64,000 nucleotides of DNA from Onchidella celtica (lineage: Eukaryota > Mollusca > Gastropoda > Systellommatophora > Onchidiidae). Under the pieces are notes generated by a model. The model ran no database searches and was not told the origin of the DNA. It saw nothing but the letters and a program-made list of their open reading frames with translations. Shown one piece after another: positions 10,861 to 23,107 of this stretch. Location of the stretch: contig OZ007582.1 in assembly GCA_963931925.1 (NCBI GenBank), positions 33,875,590-33,939,589 of the forward strand. Reading direction: 5' to 3'. The position numbers were made by a program, and so were the translations under genes. How positions within the stretch are numbered: the first letter of the stretch is position 1; each line of letters begins with the position of its first letter.

Positions 10861-11037
10861 TCTCTCTCTCTCTCTCTGTGCTTCTCTGCCTCCGTATATC
10901 TCTCTCTGTTTCTCTGCCTCTGTCTGACTGTCTCTCTTTTGCTCTCTCTCTCTCTCTCGCTCTTTCGCTCTCGATCCAGCATTCCCTCTTTCCCGGTCTC
11001 TCCCTCACTTCTTCTACCCTCTCCCAGTCTCTCTTTT

Positions 11038-11115
<78 letters not shown>
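10861..11115. repeat. (CT)n microsatellite
   Basis: A pyrimidine-rich tract ending in about 70 bp of nearly pure CT. Confidence 0.95.
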
Positions 11116-11116
<1 letters not shown>

Positions 11117-11594
11117 CGTAGTGAATTTCTAATCATATATTTTCGTGGACAACTTAAAGGGCCGGCAGGTTAAACACAGTCTGCTGAGAACCGCTGTACT
11201 AATAGTGAAAGTGCTAATATCGCCCAGGGATTTCATCATTGCGCCCATCAGAGTTAAGGGCGTGCGCACCGGTTATTTTGGGCTTCTGATGAAAATGTAA
11301 TGATATCTACTCAGACACTGTGTGTGTCTGTTTGTGTTAGTAGGTACGTACGGAAACAATTAGACGGAGAGGGCTGCCGAGGGCGATCAAGAATCCGTGT
11401 CATGTCTGGGCAGTCTCCTGTTGACATCCCGGGCGGTCATAGAGACCTGTGACCGTACGCATGGACTTTGTGAAAATCCGCCGGTTTTGCACCATGGTGC
11501 AGGGAAAGTAGTGCGTACGGCCCTGGTCAGTGTCACTGGCCACTGATCACATAACCCGCCGGGGTCGTAGGGGCGCTGCAATGATGAACGTTGC
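11116..11594. other. No gene seen
   Basis: Unique-looking sequence with no coding, RNA or repeat signal that I can support. Confidence 0.4.
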
Positions 11595-11952
11595 CACAGA
11601 CTAATAAATTAACCAGACTGGATTATCCCATTGTGTGACGTCACAAAACAGCTAAAGATCATAAACCATCAGACATTTTAGGTTTAAGGTAGCGACCGAC
11701 GCTTCAGCATAGCTACAATTTTGATTGACACCATTTTGATGCGTCTACTGAACGCGGAAGTTTGGTTCCGCACCAAGAAATTAATACATGTACAACCAAT
11801 CTTGACAAATAAAAAGAAATTTCTACTGCAGATAGAAATAGAAAAGGAATTTCCCGAGCGGCGGCCATGTTGGTTATACAGCTCGGGAAATTCCGTAAAA
11901 ACGACACAGCCCGAAGCTCGTGTTTCCAGTCTGGTTAATTTATTAGTCTGTG
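11595..11952. mobile_element. hAT-like MITE, copy 1
   Basis: 358 bp bounded by inverted ends CACAGACTAATAAATTAACC and its complement, extending into CAGACTGGA (about 28 bp each side). An internal GAATTTCCCGAGC/GCTCGGGAAATTCC palindrome is present. Two further copies lie at 13,155 and 15,634. The flanks of this copy show no clear target duplication. It has no coding capacity. Confidence 0.85.
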
Positions 11953-12414
11953 GTACGGCCACAGTGGTGTGAACTCAGAGTTATTCGGTATTACACCTAC
12001 CCTCGCTACATTGCAAAAACAAAACAAAAATTGATATTGGTCATGCACAGGCAATCCCTGCCACGGGAAAACAGCCCCAATCAAAACAAAACAGAGATCG
12101 AGGATGACTAGAATCCAATTTATTTTCCTTGGCCCTTGAAGTCGCGGGACGGAATAAAATAATAATATTATTTACTTTCGTCCTTTCTTTCTAGCAGATG
12201 CCACTTCATGATGCTAGTTACGCATTGCGCAGACGATTTAGTCGACCTCGGAGAATGTATAAAGTTATGAACGCCTTTACACGTTGGTGTAGGCCTATGC
12301 AAAGTTCGTGCCTTCCGGGTGCGGGTTTGCACCGATGCGTCTCTCTGTCCATTCTTCTGTCTGGCTGTGGCTTTTTAGTCTGTTTCTGTCGGTTTGTCTA
12401 ACTGGCTTCTGTCT
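11953..12414. other. No gene seen
   Basis: AT-rich DNA with no feature I can support. Confidence 0.4.
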
Positions 12415-12742
12415 GTGCGTTTCTCTCAGTCCTTGCCTCTTCTTCATTCTCTCTTTCATTTATTCTCACTCTCTCCCTCTCACTTACTCTCCTTCTCTTT
12501 CTCTCTTTCTCTCTCTCTCTTCCTGTCTCACTTTCTCTTTTCCCTTCTTTCTTTCTCTCTCTCACACACACACTCAGTTTATCTTTTTCTCTTCTCTCTT
12601 TCTTGCTGATTCTTTCCCATTTTTTTCTCTCTCTCTCTTTCTTCTTTGCGTCTGTTTCTGTCTGTTTCTCTCTATATTTTTCTCTTACCTCATTTTTTCT
12701 TTCCCCCCCTCTCTCTCTCCCCCCCCCCCCTCCCTTTCTCGA
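12415..12742. repeat. CT-rich tract
   Basis: Degenerate (CT)n/(TTTC)n with a short (CA)n run at about 12,562 and a C11 run at about 12,720. Confidence 0.9.
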
Positions 12743-12959
12743 TGAAGCTAAATCATAACATAATTGTGCCAATTTCCTGTCAATCCTCAGCGGTTGATCA
12801 TATCGTTGAAGCGTTCGCGGATGGTGATATTATAATCTTTTGCGGGCGGGAGGAGTGTTGTCTGAAATACCGGGTGTATGAAACTATGAAAAGCATACCT
12901 ATTTTCTTTTCAACCTTTTCAGCTGAAATTTTTACACTCAACCAACCCTACTCTTAACT

Positions 12960-13135
12960 ACCTCTGTCTGACTTGTTAACTCTTTAGTGCCCAGACGAAA
13001 ACTACCAGCCAGTCCCCAAACTTCTGAACTAATATGCTGAATTGATTTTACATAGTGAGATTAATGCAAAAATATAACTGTGATATTGGAAAAATTATTT
13101 CTTTAATAGAAGAGTAAGTGTGTCAAAGTAAAAGC
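12960..13135. repeat. Dispersed repeat shared with 28,370-28,490
   Basis: The CCCAGAC...ACTTCTGAA...GCAAAAA stretch aligns with 28,380-28,490. Both lie next to an AGTAAGTGTGTCAAAG sequence, single here (13,112) and expanded into a 27-bp tandem array at 28,752. Confidence 0.6.
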
Positions 13136-13154
13136 AATATGCCTACGGGTGAGC

Positions 13155-13512
13155 CACAGACTAATGAAATACCCAGACTGGATGATCCCATTGTGTGACG
13201 TCACAAAACAGCGAAAGGTCATGAACCATCCGCCACATTAGGTTTACGTTTACGACCGACGCTTCAGTATAGCTACAATGTTGAATGACACTATTTTGAC
13301 GCGCCTACTGAACGCGGAAGTTTGGTTCCGCACCAAGAAATTAATACATGTACCACCAATCATGACAAATAAAAAGAAATTTCTACTGCAGATAGAACTA
13401 GAATCGGAAATTCCCTAGCAGCGGCCATGTACAGCCGCCGCTCGGGAAATTCCGTAAAAAACGACACAGCACGAAGCTCGTGTTTCCAGTCTGATTAATG
13501 TATTAGTCTGTG
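13155..13512. mobile_element. hAT-like MITE, copy 2
   Basis: Same family and length as copy 1. Flanked by 8-bp sequences GGGTGAGC (13,147-13,154) and GGGTGACC (13,513-13,520), which agree at seven of eight positions and indicate an 8-bp target duplication as made by hAT transposases. Confidence 0.85.
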
Positions 13513-13658
13513 GGGTGACCTACTTGACATAATGGTACACTGGGTACTAGAAGGTTAGCATGATATTGCAACTCTGTAAACCACTCCCTTTTTCCAGCTC
13601 GCCACATTAGTTCTTTTTGTTTTATTTCTATTTTCTGAAGCAAAATGGAGATCTTTAG

Positions 13659-14100
13659 GTATGTAGAAGAGGCATAATAAATGCACACTTTGACATTTGA
13701 TTAAAATGTCCCTTATCAAGCTGTTTCACTTTAGTTCTTGTCTGTTCTGTCTCCACTTTCTGAATAAACTGGAGATCTGTTAGTATGTAGAAGAGGCATA
13801 ATAATAAATGCACACTTTGGCACTTGATTAAAATGTCCCTTATCAAGCTGTTTCACTTTAGTTCTTGTCTGTTCTGTCTCCACTTTCTGAATAAACTGGA
13901 GATCTGTTAGTATGTAGAAGAGGCATAATAAATGCACACTTTGGCAATTGATTAAAATGTCCCTTATCAAGCTGTTTCACTTTAGTTCTTTTCTGTTCTG
14001 TCTCCACTTTCTGAATAAACTGGAGATCTGTTAGTATGTAGAAATGCAGATTTTGACACTTAACTTGTTTGAAATGCGCTGTGGCACTTATCAAGCTGTT
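13659..14100. repeat. 124-bp tandem repeat
   Basis: Units start at about 13,659, 13,783, 13,910 and 14,034 (spacings 124, 127 and 124 bp), giving roughly three and a half copies. Relatives of the unit occur singly at about 18,950-19,060 (inverted) and 28,080-28,170, so the array grew from a dispersed repeat. Confidence 0.85.
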
Positions 14101-14799
14101 TCACAGGTCCGATTTATTCTAAATCCTTATCATGATAGTAAAGCCGACAACGTTTTAAAGTTGTGTAAAAATGCCGTTGTAAGAAAAAGTAACCAAGCTC
14201 GTGAGCTCTTCTCTCTAGCCTTTTCTGAAGTTCTAACTTCCTAAGTGTCTTTCTGACTGTCTGTCTGTCTGTCACATAAAATGAGCTCATTTTCCATCTT
14301 CATATCTACTCAGCCTGCACTTATTAACCGGTGTCTGGTGTCCAAGTCCAGATATTTTCTTGACGTTTTATTAAAAACTTGAAAGATAGATTGCCTCCAT
14401 TTTAGAAAAGTTGTCTTATTGATTTAGACTAGAGAATCCGGGATGATTCTTCGAAGAGCTACAGGGAGGGGGGTATAGGGGATGCACCCTCCCCCTCACC
14501 CCGCCATAGCCTATGAAAACTATAGTTAGGGATCAGAGGGAGAGAGGTTTCCAGGGCGGTATACGTAATTTTCGTAGTAATTTATTTTCCAATAAAACAA
14601 CATATAGGATACAGTGATGTTGTCAACTCTTTATGATCTCTGTCTTTTTAACTACAGTGCAGTTCCGTAACAACAGCCGGGGCATAGTAAAAAGTAGAAT
14701 AACATAGGCACTGTGTCTAATGATACCGTCAATTAGCTCACGCAAGATTTCAGAGTTTTACATCAATAAAGACTTCACAAAGAAGGGGGTGGGGGAAGG
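14101..14799. other. No gene seen
   Basis: No coding or RNA signal. A short TGTC/TCTG run lies at 14,258-14,275. Confidence 0.4.
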
Positions 14800-15350
14800 G
14801 GGTGAGTTTGAGTTTGGGTTTTACGGTGCGCCGACACCATGACAGCCATTTTGTGCCTTTCACGCTCTATTTGGGTACTTCATTTTTATGTTTGATGAAA
14901 TATTGTATAAACCACAGAAAATGTGCAGCCGCCCGACAAAATGAGGCACTTCGTGCATTTTTGTGGTATGGAGATATTTCTATTACCTAATAAGTTATTC
15001 AAAGTTCTTTCATTTGGTAGAAAAACTATTACTGTAATTTAATTAGCAGAGAAGATATGGCCTCTCAAAGACGGGACGAGACACAACTACAGTTTTGAAA
15101 AAAAAAAAAAAACGCTTTTAAAATTTCAACTTTTAGTCAAAATTATTGATGATGACTCGATTCAGATACAGTTTTGAGGCATTTACCCTTCTCAAACAGA
15201 ATTATCATTTGGAAAAGGAATCGTAAAAAGGTTAAATTTTCAAAAATACTGAAAAAGCAAAATCGATCAAATATGTCTTATAACGATTTTCTGGAATGGG
15301 ACAGTGGCGAAATGTGACTCATTTTGTGGGGCAGCTAAACATTTAAATAT
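14800..15350. repeat. Dispersed repeat, copy 2
   Basis: Aligns with 8,283-8,882 in the same orientation, including the GGTATGGAGATATTTCTAT landmark at about 14,965. Confidence 0.7.
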
Positions 15351-15584
15351 GGGGACCGCGGCAAAGGTTTGAACCAAAGACTAACTGTGGCAAAAGGAAA
15401 AAAAATGTATGTAGAAACGATAATAATGTACAGCAAAGGTTTTCCCTTTTCCTTTGCGTTTTACCGTATCGTTTCTTTATTATTTTGTACGCGAGGATTT
15501 GCTGCATACACATTATTTCTTTCTTTTCAAAAAATGTTGTCGTTATTTCTGTTTGGTATGTAGAAATTCCCAAGATGTCTTTGT

Positions 15585-16335
15585 GTGTTTAGGTCTTTAT
15601 TTTAGGAGGTTCTCTGCCATTGGCACTTACAACCACAGACTAATAAAATACCCAGACTGGATGATCCCATTGTGTGACGTCACAAAACAGCGAAAGGTCA
15701 TGAACCATCCGCCACATTAGGTTTACGGTAACGACCGACGCTTCAGCATAGCTACAATTTTGATTGACACCATTTTGACGCGCCTACTGAACGCGGAAGT
15801 TTGGTTCCTCACCAAGAAATTAATACATGTACAACCAATCTTGACAAATAAAAAGACATTTCTACTGCAGATAGAACTAGAATCGGAATTTCCCGAGCGG
15901 CGGCCATGTTGGTTATACAGCCGCCGCTCGAGAAATTCCGTAAAAAAACGACACAGCCCGAAGCTCGTGTTTCCAGTCTGGTTAATTTATTAGTCTGTGC
16001 TTACAACTCACTTTTGTCGGTTTTTTTTTTTAGTGTTCTTGTTTCTGTGTGTTTTAGTGGTAGGGATTATTGATTGTTTTAACATTTTGGCCCTCGCTGA
16101 GGCCATTTTTGGCGTTCTCTTCTTATCTTTTAACTCCCAAGGTATCTTTAAAAACCTATCTTTAACGTGTGCATTGTGCAAACGGATCCTCCGAGTCTTT
16201 TCATCCTTATCCGGGAAGACTACGTGCTCGATCCTACTTACCATAGGAGAACATGATTGCGCCGGCCGGGGGTCGAACCCGTTACCTTCTGCATGAGAGT
16301 CGAGCACCTTGCCTCTAGACCACCGTGCCCCCTCG
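15585..16335 (-). mobile_element. tRNA-derived SINE (tail type A) split by a MITE
   Basis: Read on the minus strand, the tRNA-like head (about 16,335-16,265) carries A-box-like TGGTCTAGAGGC and B-box-like GGGTTCGACCC sequences. The body has the family's CGTTAAAG/TCCGAG blocks and the tail the GAACCTCCTAAAATAA block (about 15,600). A hAT-like MITE sits inside it at 15,634-15,999 with a perfect target duplication, and the SINE sequence resumes on both sides as it does, uninterrupted, at 25,222-25,609. Confidence 0.75.
15634..15999. mobile_element. hAT-like MITE, copy 3 (nested in a SINE)
   Basis: 366 bp with the same inverted ends as copies 1 and 2. It is flanked by a perfect 8-bp direct repeat, CTTACAAC (15,626-15,633 and 16,000-16,007), which fixes the element ends as CACAGAC...GTCTGTG. 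Confidence 0.92.
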
Positions 16336-16339
16336 TACA

Positions 16340-16975
16340 CGCACTTTATGGATTGTCCCTGAGACAAGAGCGGAGCTTTGTCTTTAATTCATGAGAGCCA
16401 CGGAATCTTGAGCGCTGTCTGTGTGTCACTGCTTGATTCTGTCCTGGTACCGGATATCTATGCAAATCTGCGGTAAAAACGTCGAGTGCTCATCCTTAAG
16501 ACGGCCCGGCTTGACATAGTCTAAACAAATTGACAAAGACCAGGTAATGGCATTCTCCAAGGAAGAAGTAGGTCACCTGGTTACCAGATATTAGTTTAAA
16601 AAACGCAGAAAATCTGTGTGGTCGCAACAAGGCTTGAAGTAAAGGCAAAATGAGGCCAAAAAAAAACAACAAGAAAAGAACAACCAACATTATGGAGCAA
16701 GCCTGGTACAATAGATTATACAGTTAGTTATGTTGCAATAAAACGCAAAGGAAAAGGAAAGACAGATAACGTTTTAGATAAACTAACTGATCTTCATCGA
16801 AAAAAAATGTAACAGGGTAGAAAAATTAATGCACTGCGGAACATTTTTACCGCGCTTTCACGGAATTAATTTCTGATTTGGAGTGTGATTTTAAAAGGCT
16901 CATTTTGCGCAGTGATATACGAAGTTTTTAAACTCGCATACCTTTAATGTATGAAAATGTCACCAACAGGTTCGG
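16340..16975. other. No gene seen
   Basis: No coding, RNA or repeat signal that I can support. Confidence 0.4.
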
Positions 16976-16980
16976 CTTGA

Positions 16981-17053
16981 CACTAACACAATAGGCACTG
17001 CCCACACCTAGACACAGTGGGATGCAGCGGGCAGTGCCTATTGTACTAGTGTG
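16981..17053. repeat. 73-bp foldback sequence
   Basis: The left arm CACTAACACAATAGGCACTG and the right arm CAGTGCCTATTGTACTAGTG are nearly perfect complements around a 25-bp loop containing GGGATGCAGC. A related left half recurs at 23,108-23,158, next to the 98-bp satellite. Confidence 0.8.
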
Positions 17054-17059
17054 AGGCAA

Positions 17060-17600
17060 GATATATATATGGGCGGCGAGCTACCGGCCTGACGCCTACA
17101 CCAGCCTCAGTCTGTTTCACTCTTTAGATTTGATATTTCTTCCCTCAGAGCCAAGTGCATATCGTTGGCCAATCTCTGAATCATACATCCTGATTCACAT
17201 GAACCGTTCAGCTTGTCGATAAAATTAATAACGGAAAGAAAGAAGAAGCTTGCATAGCCCAGGGTGGCAAATCATGACTTCAGTTCTCGCCGAGACGAAT
17301 CAGTTCGTCATATCCCGTTCGTCGAAATCCGTGCTATCATCCATGGCAACAATGCAACAATTCGCACCACATAACTGAACGAAGCTGACCAGTACACACA
17401 GTATTTACACGCGCATAATTTGTGGACATAATAGTGGGAGAAGGAATGGTTCGTCTAGGTCTTCTGTGTCTTGGGTTCTTGTTTGGCTCCGACTCCACTT
17501 TTAGCACAACTGAGAAATTCGACATTAATTGTTCGCTGCTTTAGTTTTACTATCCTGTTGTTAATCGACAGTAGCATTTTACTCATTGAAGCTATATCCG
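17060..17600. other. No gene seen
   Basis: Unique-looking sequence without a supported gene. Confidence 0.4.
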
Positions 17601-17603
17601 GGA

Positions 17604-18072
17604 CATGGTGGTCTAGAGGCAAGGTGCTCGCCTCTCATGCCGAAGGTACCGGGTTCAAATCCCGGTAGGTGTAGGCATGTTGGAATTTTGGGTATTTTTC
17701 AAATATTTTCCTGTCCCTGATCCTATGGGAGGTAGGCTCGAGCATCTAGTCTTCTCGGATACGGGCGAAAAACTCGGAGGGCCCATGTGCACGTTTGCGC
17801 ACGTTAAAGATACATTGGTAGTTGGAAATCGAAAAGAGCAGGCGGAACAGGCCGCTGCCCAGGCAAAATTAAATAAAATTCATCCCTACCACTCCCCCCC
17901 CCCCACCAAAACAACAACAACAACAACAACAACACCAACAACAAAAACAACAACAACAACAAAAAACCGCCGACCGGTTCTGCACTGCGGCGACAACGTA
18001 CCTACTCCAGTTCTAACTGGGCTGCAATGACACAAAAGGCACATTTCCCAAATGGGATTAAAGAAGTATACA
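17604..18072 (+). mobile_element. tRNA-derived SINE (tail type B)
   Basis: The tRNA-like head has TGGTCTAGAGGCAAGG (A box region) and GGTTCAAATCCCGG (B box region). It is followed by a tRNA-unrelated body (GCATGTTGGAATTTT, CTCGGAGGGCCCATG, CACGTTAAAGATACATTGG) and a tail CAGTTCTAACTGGGCTGCAA ending near GGGATTAAAGAAGTAT. A poly-C and (CAA)n stretch lies inside. Family members occur at 22,045, 27,250, 35,395, 44,557 and 61,635. Confidence 0.85.
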
Positions 18073-18213
18073 ATAATTATACAAATATAGATGAGTAGTG
18101 AACAAACATATATTCAGTGAGAATTTTCTCTGTTCGACTTATTAGTAACACCACAATTCCTTAATAAGAGCCACTCTGATAAGAAGTTAAAACAAATCGG
18201 AATTGTGGAGGAA

Positions 18214-18217
18214 CTTG

Positions 18218-18256
<39 letters not shown>
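18214..18256. repeat. (AAT)n microsatellite
   Basis: About 40 bp of AAT repeats. Confidence 0.9.
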
Positions 18257-18257
<1 letters not shown>

Positions 18258-18371
18258 CAATACATAACATTTATAATAGCCCTTCATCCCGTGAGCAAAC
18301 TAATCTCTAAACGCTATACAAAATTTATATCATGCATGCGGCCACTGATGACGATATATTATTTTATTATA

Positions 18372-18520
18372 TAACTAGTATTGAACCCGCGAAATTCGCG
18401 GGGGGGGGGGGGGAATAGCTATCATGTAAAGACATGATGAAACGTGGACTTCAAGATCTAGATCTAGAGCTAGCCTAGATATCTGTTAGTAGATATAGAT
18501 TTAGATCTAGATCTAGATCT
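18372..18520. repeat. Poly-G run and AGATCT palindromes
   Basis: The palindrome CCCGCGAAATTCGCGGG runs into a G14 tract (about 18,384-18,413). AGATCT/TAGATC repeats follow at 18,450-18,520. Confidence 0.7.
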
Positions 18521-19230
18521 ATTATAAAAATTGAAAATCTTCATCAACGTACCTGAACAAATGGATCATCACGAATGTTATGGATGGACTCGGCATGTTT
18601 TTGCCACACTGTCACTGCAGCAAGAACCACGAATGTTGTGGATGGACTCGGAAGCACGGTTTCAAATTTGGGGAACCGGACGTTGAGATCGCACGGTGGA
18701 CCGCAAATTCAGTGACGTCATGCCACATAAAAACTCACGCCCGGATGGTATTTATTTGGAACAAATGCAAATTTGCGTAGTTCAAAAAAATACTTACGGA
18801 GAGTGTTCAGCAATGAGTGTGGCAAGGAATCAACTTCAGAGCAAAAGAAATTTGTATGCAAAATTTGAGCTCGATTGGTGCACAGATAGCCGAGCTACGG
18901 CTCTTACAAAAAAAGCGAGTTTTTTTTAAATAATAGATTACAGATGCCACTACACATTTTAAGCAAATGCCAAAGTGTGCATTTCTACATACAACGACAT
19001 CTCCAGTTGTTTTTTTCTCTAGAAAATAGAGATAGAACAAGCAAGAACTAAGACCGTGGAATATTTCCATCAATATTTGTACAGAAGTAAATTGCTATGG
19101 CAATCGACGCAACGTAAGACTGCACAGTTGTGCAATAACTTTGACATTCAGTATTTCGGTCTAGCGCACTATTGGTTTTTGCACGAGAACTGAAATAGTG
19201 GTTTTGTCCACAGCATCCGCTCCGATACTT
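18521..19230. other. No gene seen
   Basis: Contains a 27-bp direct repeat around GAATGTTRTGGATGGACTCGG (about 18,570 and 18,630) and, at 18,950-19,060, an inverted relative of the 124-bp repeat. No gene. Confidence 0.5.
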
Positions 19231-19233
19231 TTA

Positions 19234-19362
19234 CGGAAAAATGTCGTACGAAAAAGTAAAACTCTCTTTGCCTCTGTATACTTGTCCACAGCATCCGTTC
19301 CGCTCCGCTCCTCTCCTCACCGCTGTAGAGGCAAAGAGTGTTTTTCATACGTCATTTCCCGC
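19234..19362. repeat. Imperfect foldback
   Basis: The arms GGAAAAATGTCGTACGAAAA...CTCTTTGCCTCT and AGAGGCAAAGAG...TCATACGTCATTTCC are complementary with a few mismatches around a loop of about 45 bp. Confidence 0.65.
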
Positions 19363-19600
19363 AAAAATAACGGAGCAGTTAATGTGAGCAAGATCATATT
19401 ATTATAACTTTCACTTTACCAGCGAGGCTGACAGTGCAGGAAATCTTTCTTGTGACCTATTCTCAGTGCAGAAGAATTTTATTTTAATTAATATAATAAA
19501 TGCAAAAAAAACAACAATTAAAATATGCGTTTGCTATCAACAAATGGCGGGCAGAAAGATACATTATCAATATCCAGCGAAACATCTGTTTCGGCTTGAC

Positions 19601-19614
19601 TTTGTGCACACACA

Positions 19615-19647
<33 letters not shown>

Positions 19648-19700
19648 GCGCGTGCGCGCGCGCTCACGCACGTACACACACACACACACACACACACAAG
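19601..19700. repeat. (CA)n/(CG)n alternating purine-pyrimidine tract
   Basis: CA repeats interrupted by CGCGCGTGCGCGCGCG, a strictly alternating segment. Confidence 0.95.
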
Positions 19701-19719
19701 TCCCAGTTGCTTGAAATGT

Positions 19720-21460
19720 TGATCTCTACCGAATGTTTGAGTTTTGTGATGATTATGAACTCAAATAATGACATTATTTTGCTTTCCTGGTGAGAAAAAC
19801 ACTTCAAAATGTGTGAAAAGTAAATGTGTTAACTCAAGACACAACTTTCATATTTTGTAACATCTGTGTGTTTTGTACCTTTAAAATGTCGTAACTTTGA
19901 TTCTAGTAGAGATATTTGAAATACGTAAAAAGCAAAAAACTCTTCAAAATCTTTGCTACCTGATGGTGAAAATATTCCCAATTGTGAAACGTTCGCATTA
20001 TGAATGTTTTCCACAGGCTGCCTCATACTTCAAACTCTGAAACATTTTCCCTTGAATGTATTTTGAAATGATTTTCCATTAAAGAATTTCAACATTATTA
20101 AAAATGTACACCTTTCTTGGTCGTTCTATTTCCCATTAGAACAGCAGGACGGGCGTATCAAAAGAAGAGCAACACTAATCACTGCCACGATACCGAAAGT
20201 AAAAGTTGGTGTCAACCAGATTTCATCACTTCGGTTCTTCGACCTAATTTTAATGTGGGTCTAGATCTACAATACACTCGTTGATAGCGCAAACAAATTA
20301 ATAAATCTATGCACAACAATATAAGCTAGAGTATGTCCCACTCAACTTAATAATGGATCCTAGTTTGCAGATATCACGGGTGTAAGATAAATAACACCCC
20401 ACACGATCGTCAATGAATCACTGAACGGGCCGTGTGAAGTTGCATCTCATCCAACATGGCGGTACGCGCATACTTCCTGTAGTCACGAAAATAGGCTTAT
20501 GTCTCTATTCTGTGGCCATCCACAAAGAACAATCATCCATTGGGTGTGACAATTTTTGACTCCCTGCTCCCGTTCCCTCATGTACGCCTTGTTGTTTATA
20601 AATGTATCCACCCTCTCCTCTAAGACTTGTACACGCGACAGGCCATTAGAATGATGAATATCGTCGGCGAACTATGAAACGGCACTTTGCATGAAATATT
20701 AGACTCTTTCATTAGAAACATCATTTTTATAACGTAACAAAAGATTTTACTGAATACAAAAACAACAACAGCCAACAAACATTTATTTTGTTGCCATTAT
20801 TGAAAGACGTACGTACGTACTCCCCTCAACCACGCCCCTTCCCTATCCCCCAGTTCCAATTTACGCTTTCGCAGGCTTTAGACACAGAGTCTGTCTTGGC
20901 ACTCATCCGTGTCTTTTTATAACACATCGTAGATTCATGACGAAGGAGCGAATAGATATCCACAGCCGTGCAACAAAACGGCGAACGTTTAAACTTCTGT
21001 GTTTGACGAAGGGGAAAATTTCCAAAATCAATGTTTGCGAGAAAATCAGGTTTTGAAACTGTTGTGCTGCATTCATCATCGACTTCTCGCATTTTCATCA
21101 TACTGCATGACAGAAAAAACAAAGTGAAATTAACAAAATTGCTGGTATCGGGTAGGCCTACCCCCCCCCTCCCCCCTCCACACATACACAATACACTTTG
21201 ATAACCACAAATTAGAGCATATAAATCTAATACTAATATTATCTCAAATTTGACCTTTTCGCCCCGTCGTCATACAGAAAAGTTAAACGTTCGCCTTTAA
21301 TGTGTACAACTGTAACAGTTGTTATATTATTTGCCCTTTCCTCATGAAAAGGACGACATTTTCAATTATTATTGTGTTCAGTCTGCACCAATGTGAATTT
21401 TTTGTTCTCGTTAAATTATAAAAGAATGTTCTTTCGATACAAATTCAAACTCTCTCATCG
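19720..21460. other. No gene seen
   Basis: About 1.7 kb with no coding frame, RNA gene or repeat that I recognise. A minus-strand frame at 20,826-21,191 has no motif and ends in a poly-C/G-rich stretch. Confidence 0.35.
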
Positions 21461-21465
21461 AAGTT

Positions 21466-21868
21466 GTTTTCGCTCTCTTTCTCTCTCTCTCTCTCCTCTA
21501 TCTCTTTTTCCTCTGTCTCTCACTTCTTCTCTGTCTTCTTCTTTCTTTCTTCTCTTCTCTCTCTCTCTCTCTCTCTCATTTCTTTGTCTCCCTCCCTCTT
21601 TCTCTTTGTTTTCTTCCACCCCCCCCTCCCAAACATCCTCTCCGCTTCCTTCCGTCCGACTTCCTCTTTCTCTCTTTCTTTTCTAGTTTTTCACTCTCTA
21701 TCTGTCAGTCTTTCCACTGCCCCACTCTTTCCCAATTCTCCTGTTTTCTGTTTCTCTCTCTTTCTCTTTTTTTTCTTTCTCTCTCTCTCTTTCCCTCTCT
21801 CTTTTTCTCCCCTTCTCATCTTCTTCTACCCCCCCCCCCCCACCCACTTCTCTCTCTCTCTTTGTTGC
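21466..21868. repeat. CT-rich tract
   Basis: About 400 bp of degenerate (CT)n/(TTTC)n with C-rich interruptions. The long open frames through it are low-complexity artefacts. Confidence 0.95.
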
Positions 21869-22044
21869 AATTATCAGAGGAGTTCAAAAAACCTTGTTAT
21901 TACAGCTGTACACAATTCTGGTTGTCTCCCCTGTCATATACGTGCACGCGCCGACAGGATGATTTGCACGCGCGGGGATCAGCGTGCAATGGACTGGAAG
22001 TCCTATTGTTTTGACCTCGTATGTGATTTTCGACCTATTCGTCC

Positions 22045-22175
22045 ATACATGGGGGACACATTGGTCGAGAGACAAGGTGCTCGCCTCTCGTGCCGAAGGT
22101 ACCGGGTTCGATTCCCGATGGGTGCAGGAATGTTGGGATTGTTCTCATGTTTTCCTATCCCTGATCCTACCCCTG
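22045..22175 (+). mobile_element. 3'-truncated tRNA-derived SINE
   Basis: The head TTGGTCGAGAGACAAGGTGC, the B box GGTTCGATTCCCG and the GCAGGAATGTTGGGATT body start match the SINE family. The element breaks off after CCCTGATCCTACCC. Confidence 0.75.
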
Positions 22176-22311
22176 AAAAATTTCTCATAACATAATTATG
22201 TTCATATCTCATGTAAGCAAACTGTAAAATATTCAACAAAGCCTGAGAGATATCTACACAAAATCCTGCTACTTTGAAGAAGATTCGTATTAACTCCTTC
22301 TCTGCTTTGCC

Positions 22312-22596
22312 AGGAACTGTTCTTGGCTGTCTAATCTCATTAAACTGCCATGTGCCTGGAACTGTTCTTGGCTGTCTAATCTCATTAAACTGCCATGTGC
22401 CAGGAACTGTTCTTGGCTGTCTAATCTCATTAAACTGCCATGTGCCTGGAACTGTTCTTGGCTGTCTGATCTCATTAAACTGCCATGTGCCTGGAACTGT
22501 TCTTGGCTGTCTAATCTCATTAAACTGCCATGTGCCTGGAACTGTTCTTGGCTGTCTAATCTCATTAAACTGCCATGTGCCCGGAACTGTTCCGGG
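22312..22596. repeat. 45-bp tandem repeat
   Basis: About six copies of a 45-bp unit (GGAACTGTTCTTGGCTGTCT and 25 more bases). The length is a multiple of three, so several frames on both strands stay open; this is no evidence of a gene. Confidence 0.95.
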
Positions 22597-22619
22597 TCTA
22601 TCTGGTATGCATTTCTTGA

Positions 22620-23107
22620 ACAATCATTAATTATGGAGACAAGTCCCGAACTATGATTGTTTTGTATTTCCTAGTTAGTTCCCCAACTTACTTGCGTAAT
22701 TTGCATGTATTTTGAAAGCGTGGGATTTATGGTGTTTGCTTTTTGAGATTTGCTCGTTTTATTCCCCATTTGCAACCGGGATATGAGTGGAAATCTGTGT
22801 GGCAAGCAAAGCGTAAATGATGAAAACAATACTAATGAGCCATCTGAAATGAGGGCCTGTAACTGCCTCCATCCATCACCAGCTTTTCAAGACGGCCTGT
22901 GGTTTGCGTCTGAAGAAGGCACCAGATATTGAACGCTTACGTCTTTGGTGGCTTTTCCCAGTTTGTCGTGATTTTCTTATAACAACAGGTTCCACGTACA
23001 TGATAACTCGGAAAGACGTATACACACTCCCTTTCTTTAGGGCTGAAACAGATCAAGGTTAGTGCAGGCGCTAGATCGGGTGGCTCGCGGCCCATGAATG
23101 TTGCTTC
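22620..23107. other. No gene seen
   Basis: Nothing supportable. Confidence 0.4.

Noticed and set aside
17604-17680. A functional tRNA gene
   Set aside because: A and B box-like sequences exist, but the downstream body recurs at many sites, so these are SINE heads. No independent tRNA gene was recognised.
20826-21191. Minus-strand 121-residue frame
   Set aside because: No motif, no splice context and no conservation within the window.
22003-22630. Frames of about 120-200 residues with 15-residue repeats
   Set aside because: They are produced by the 45-bp tandem repeat and run into SINE sequence.
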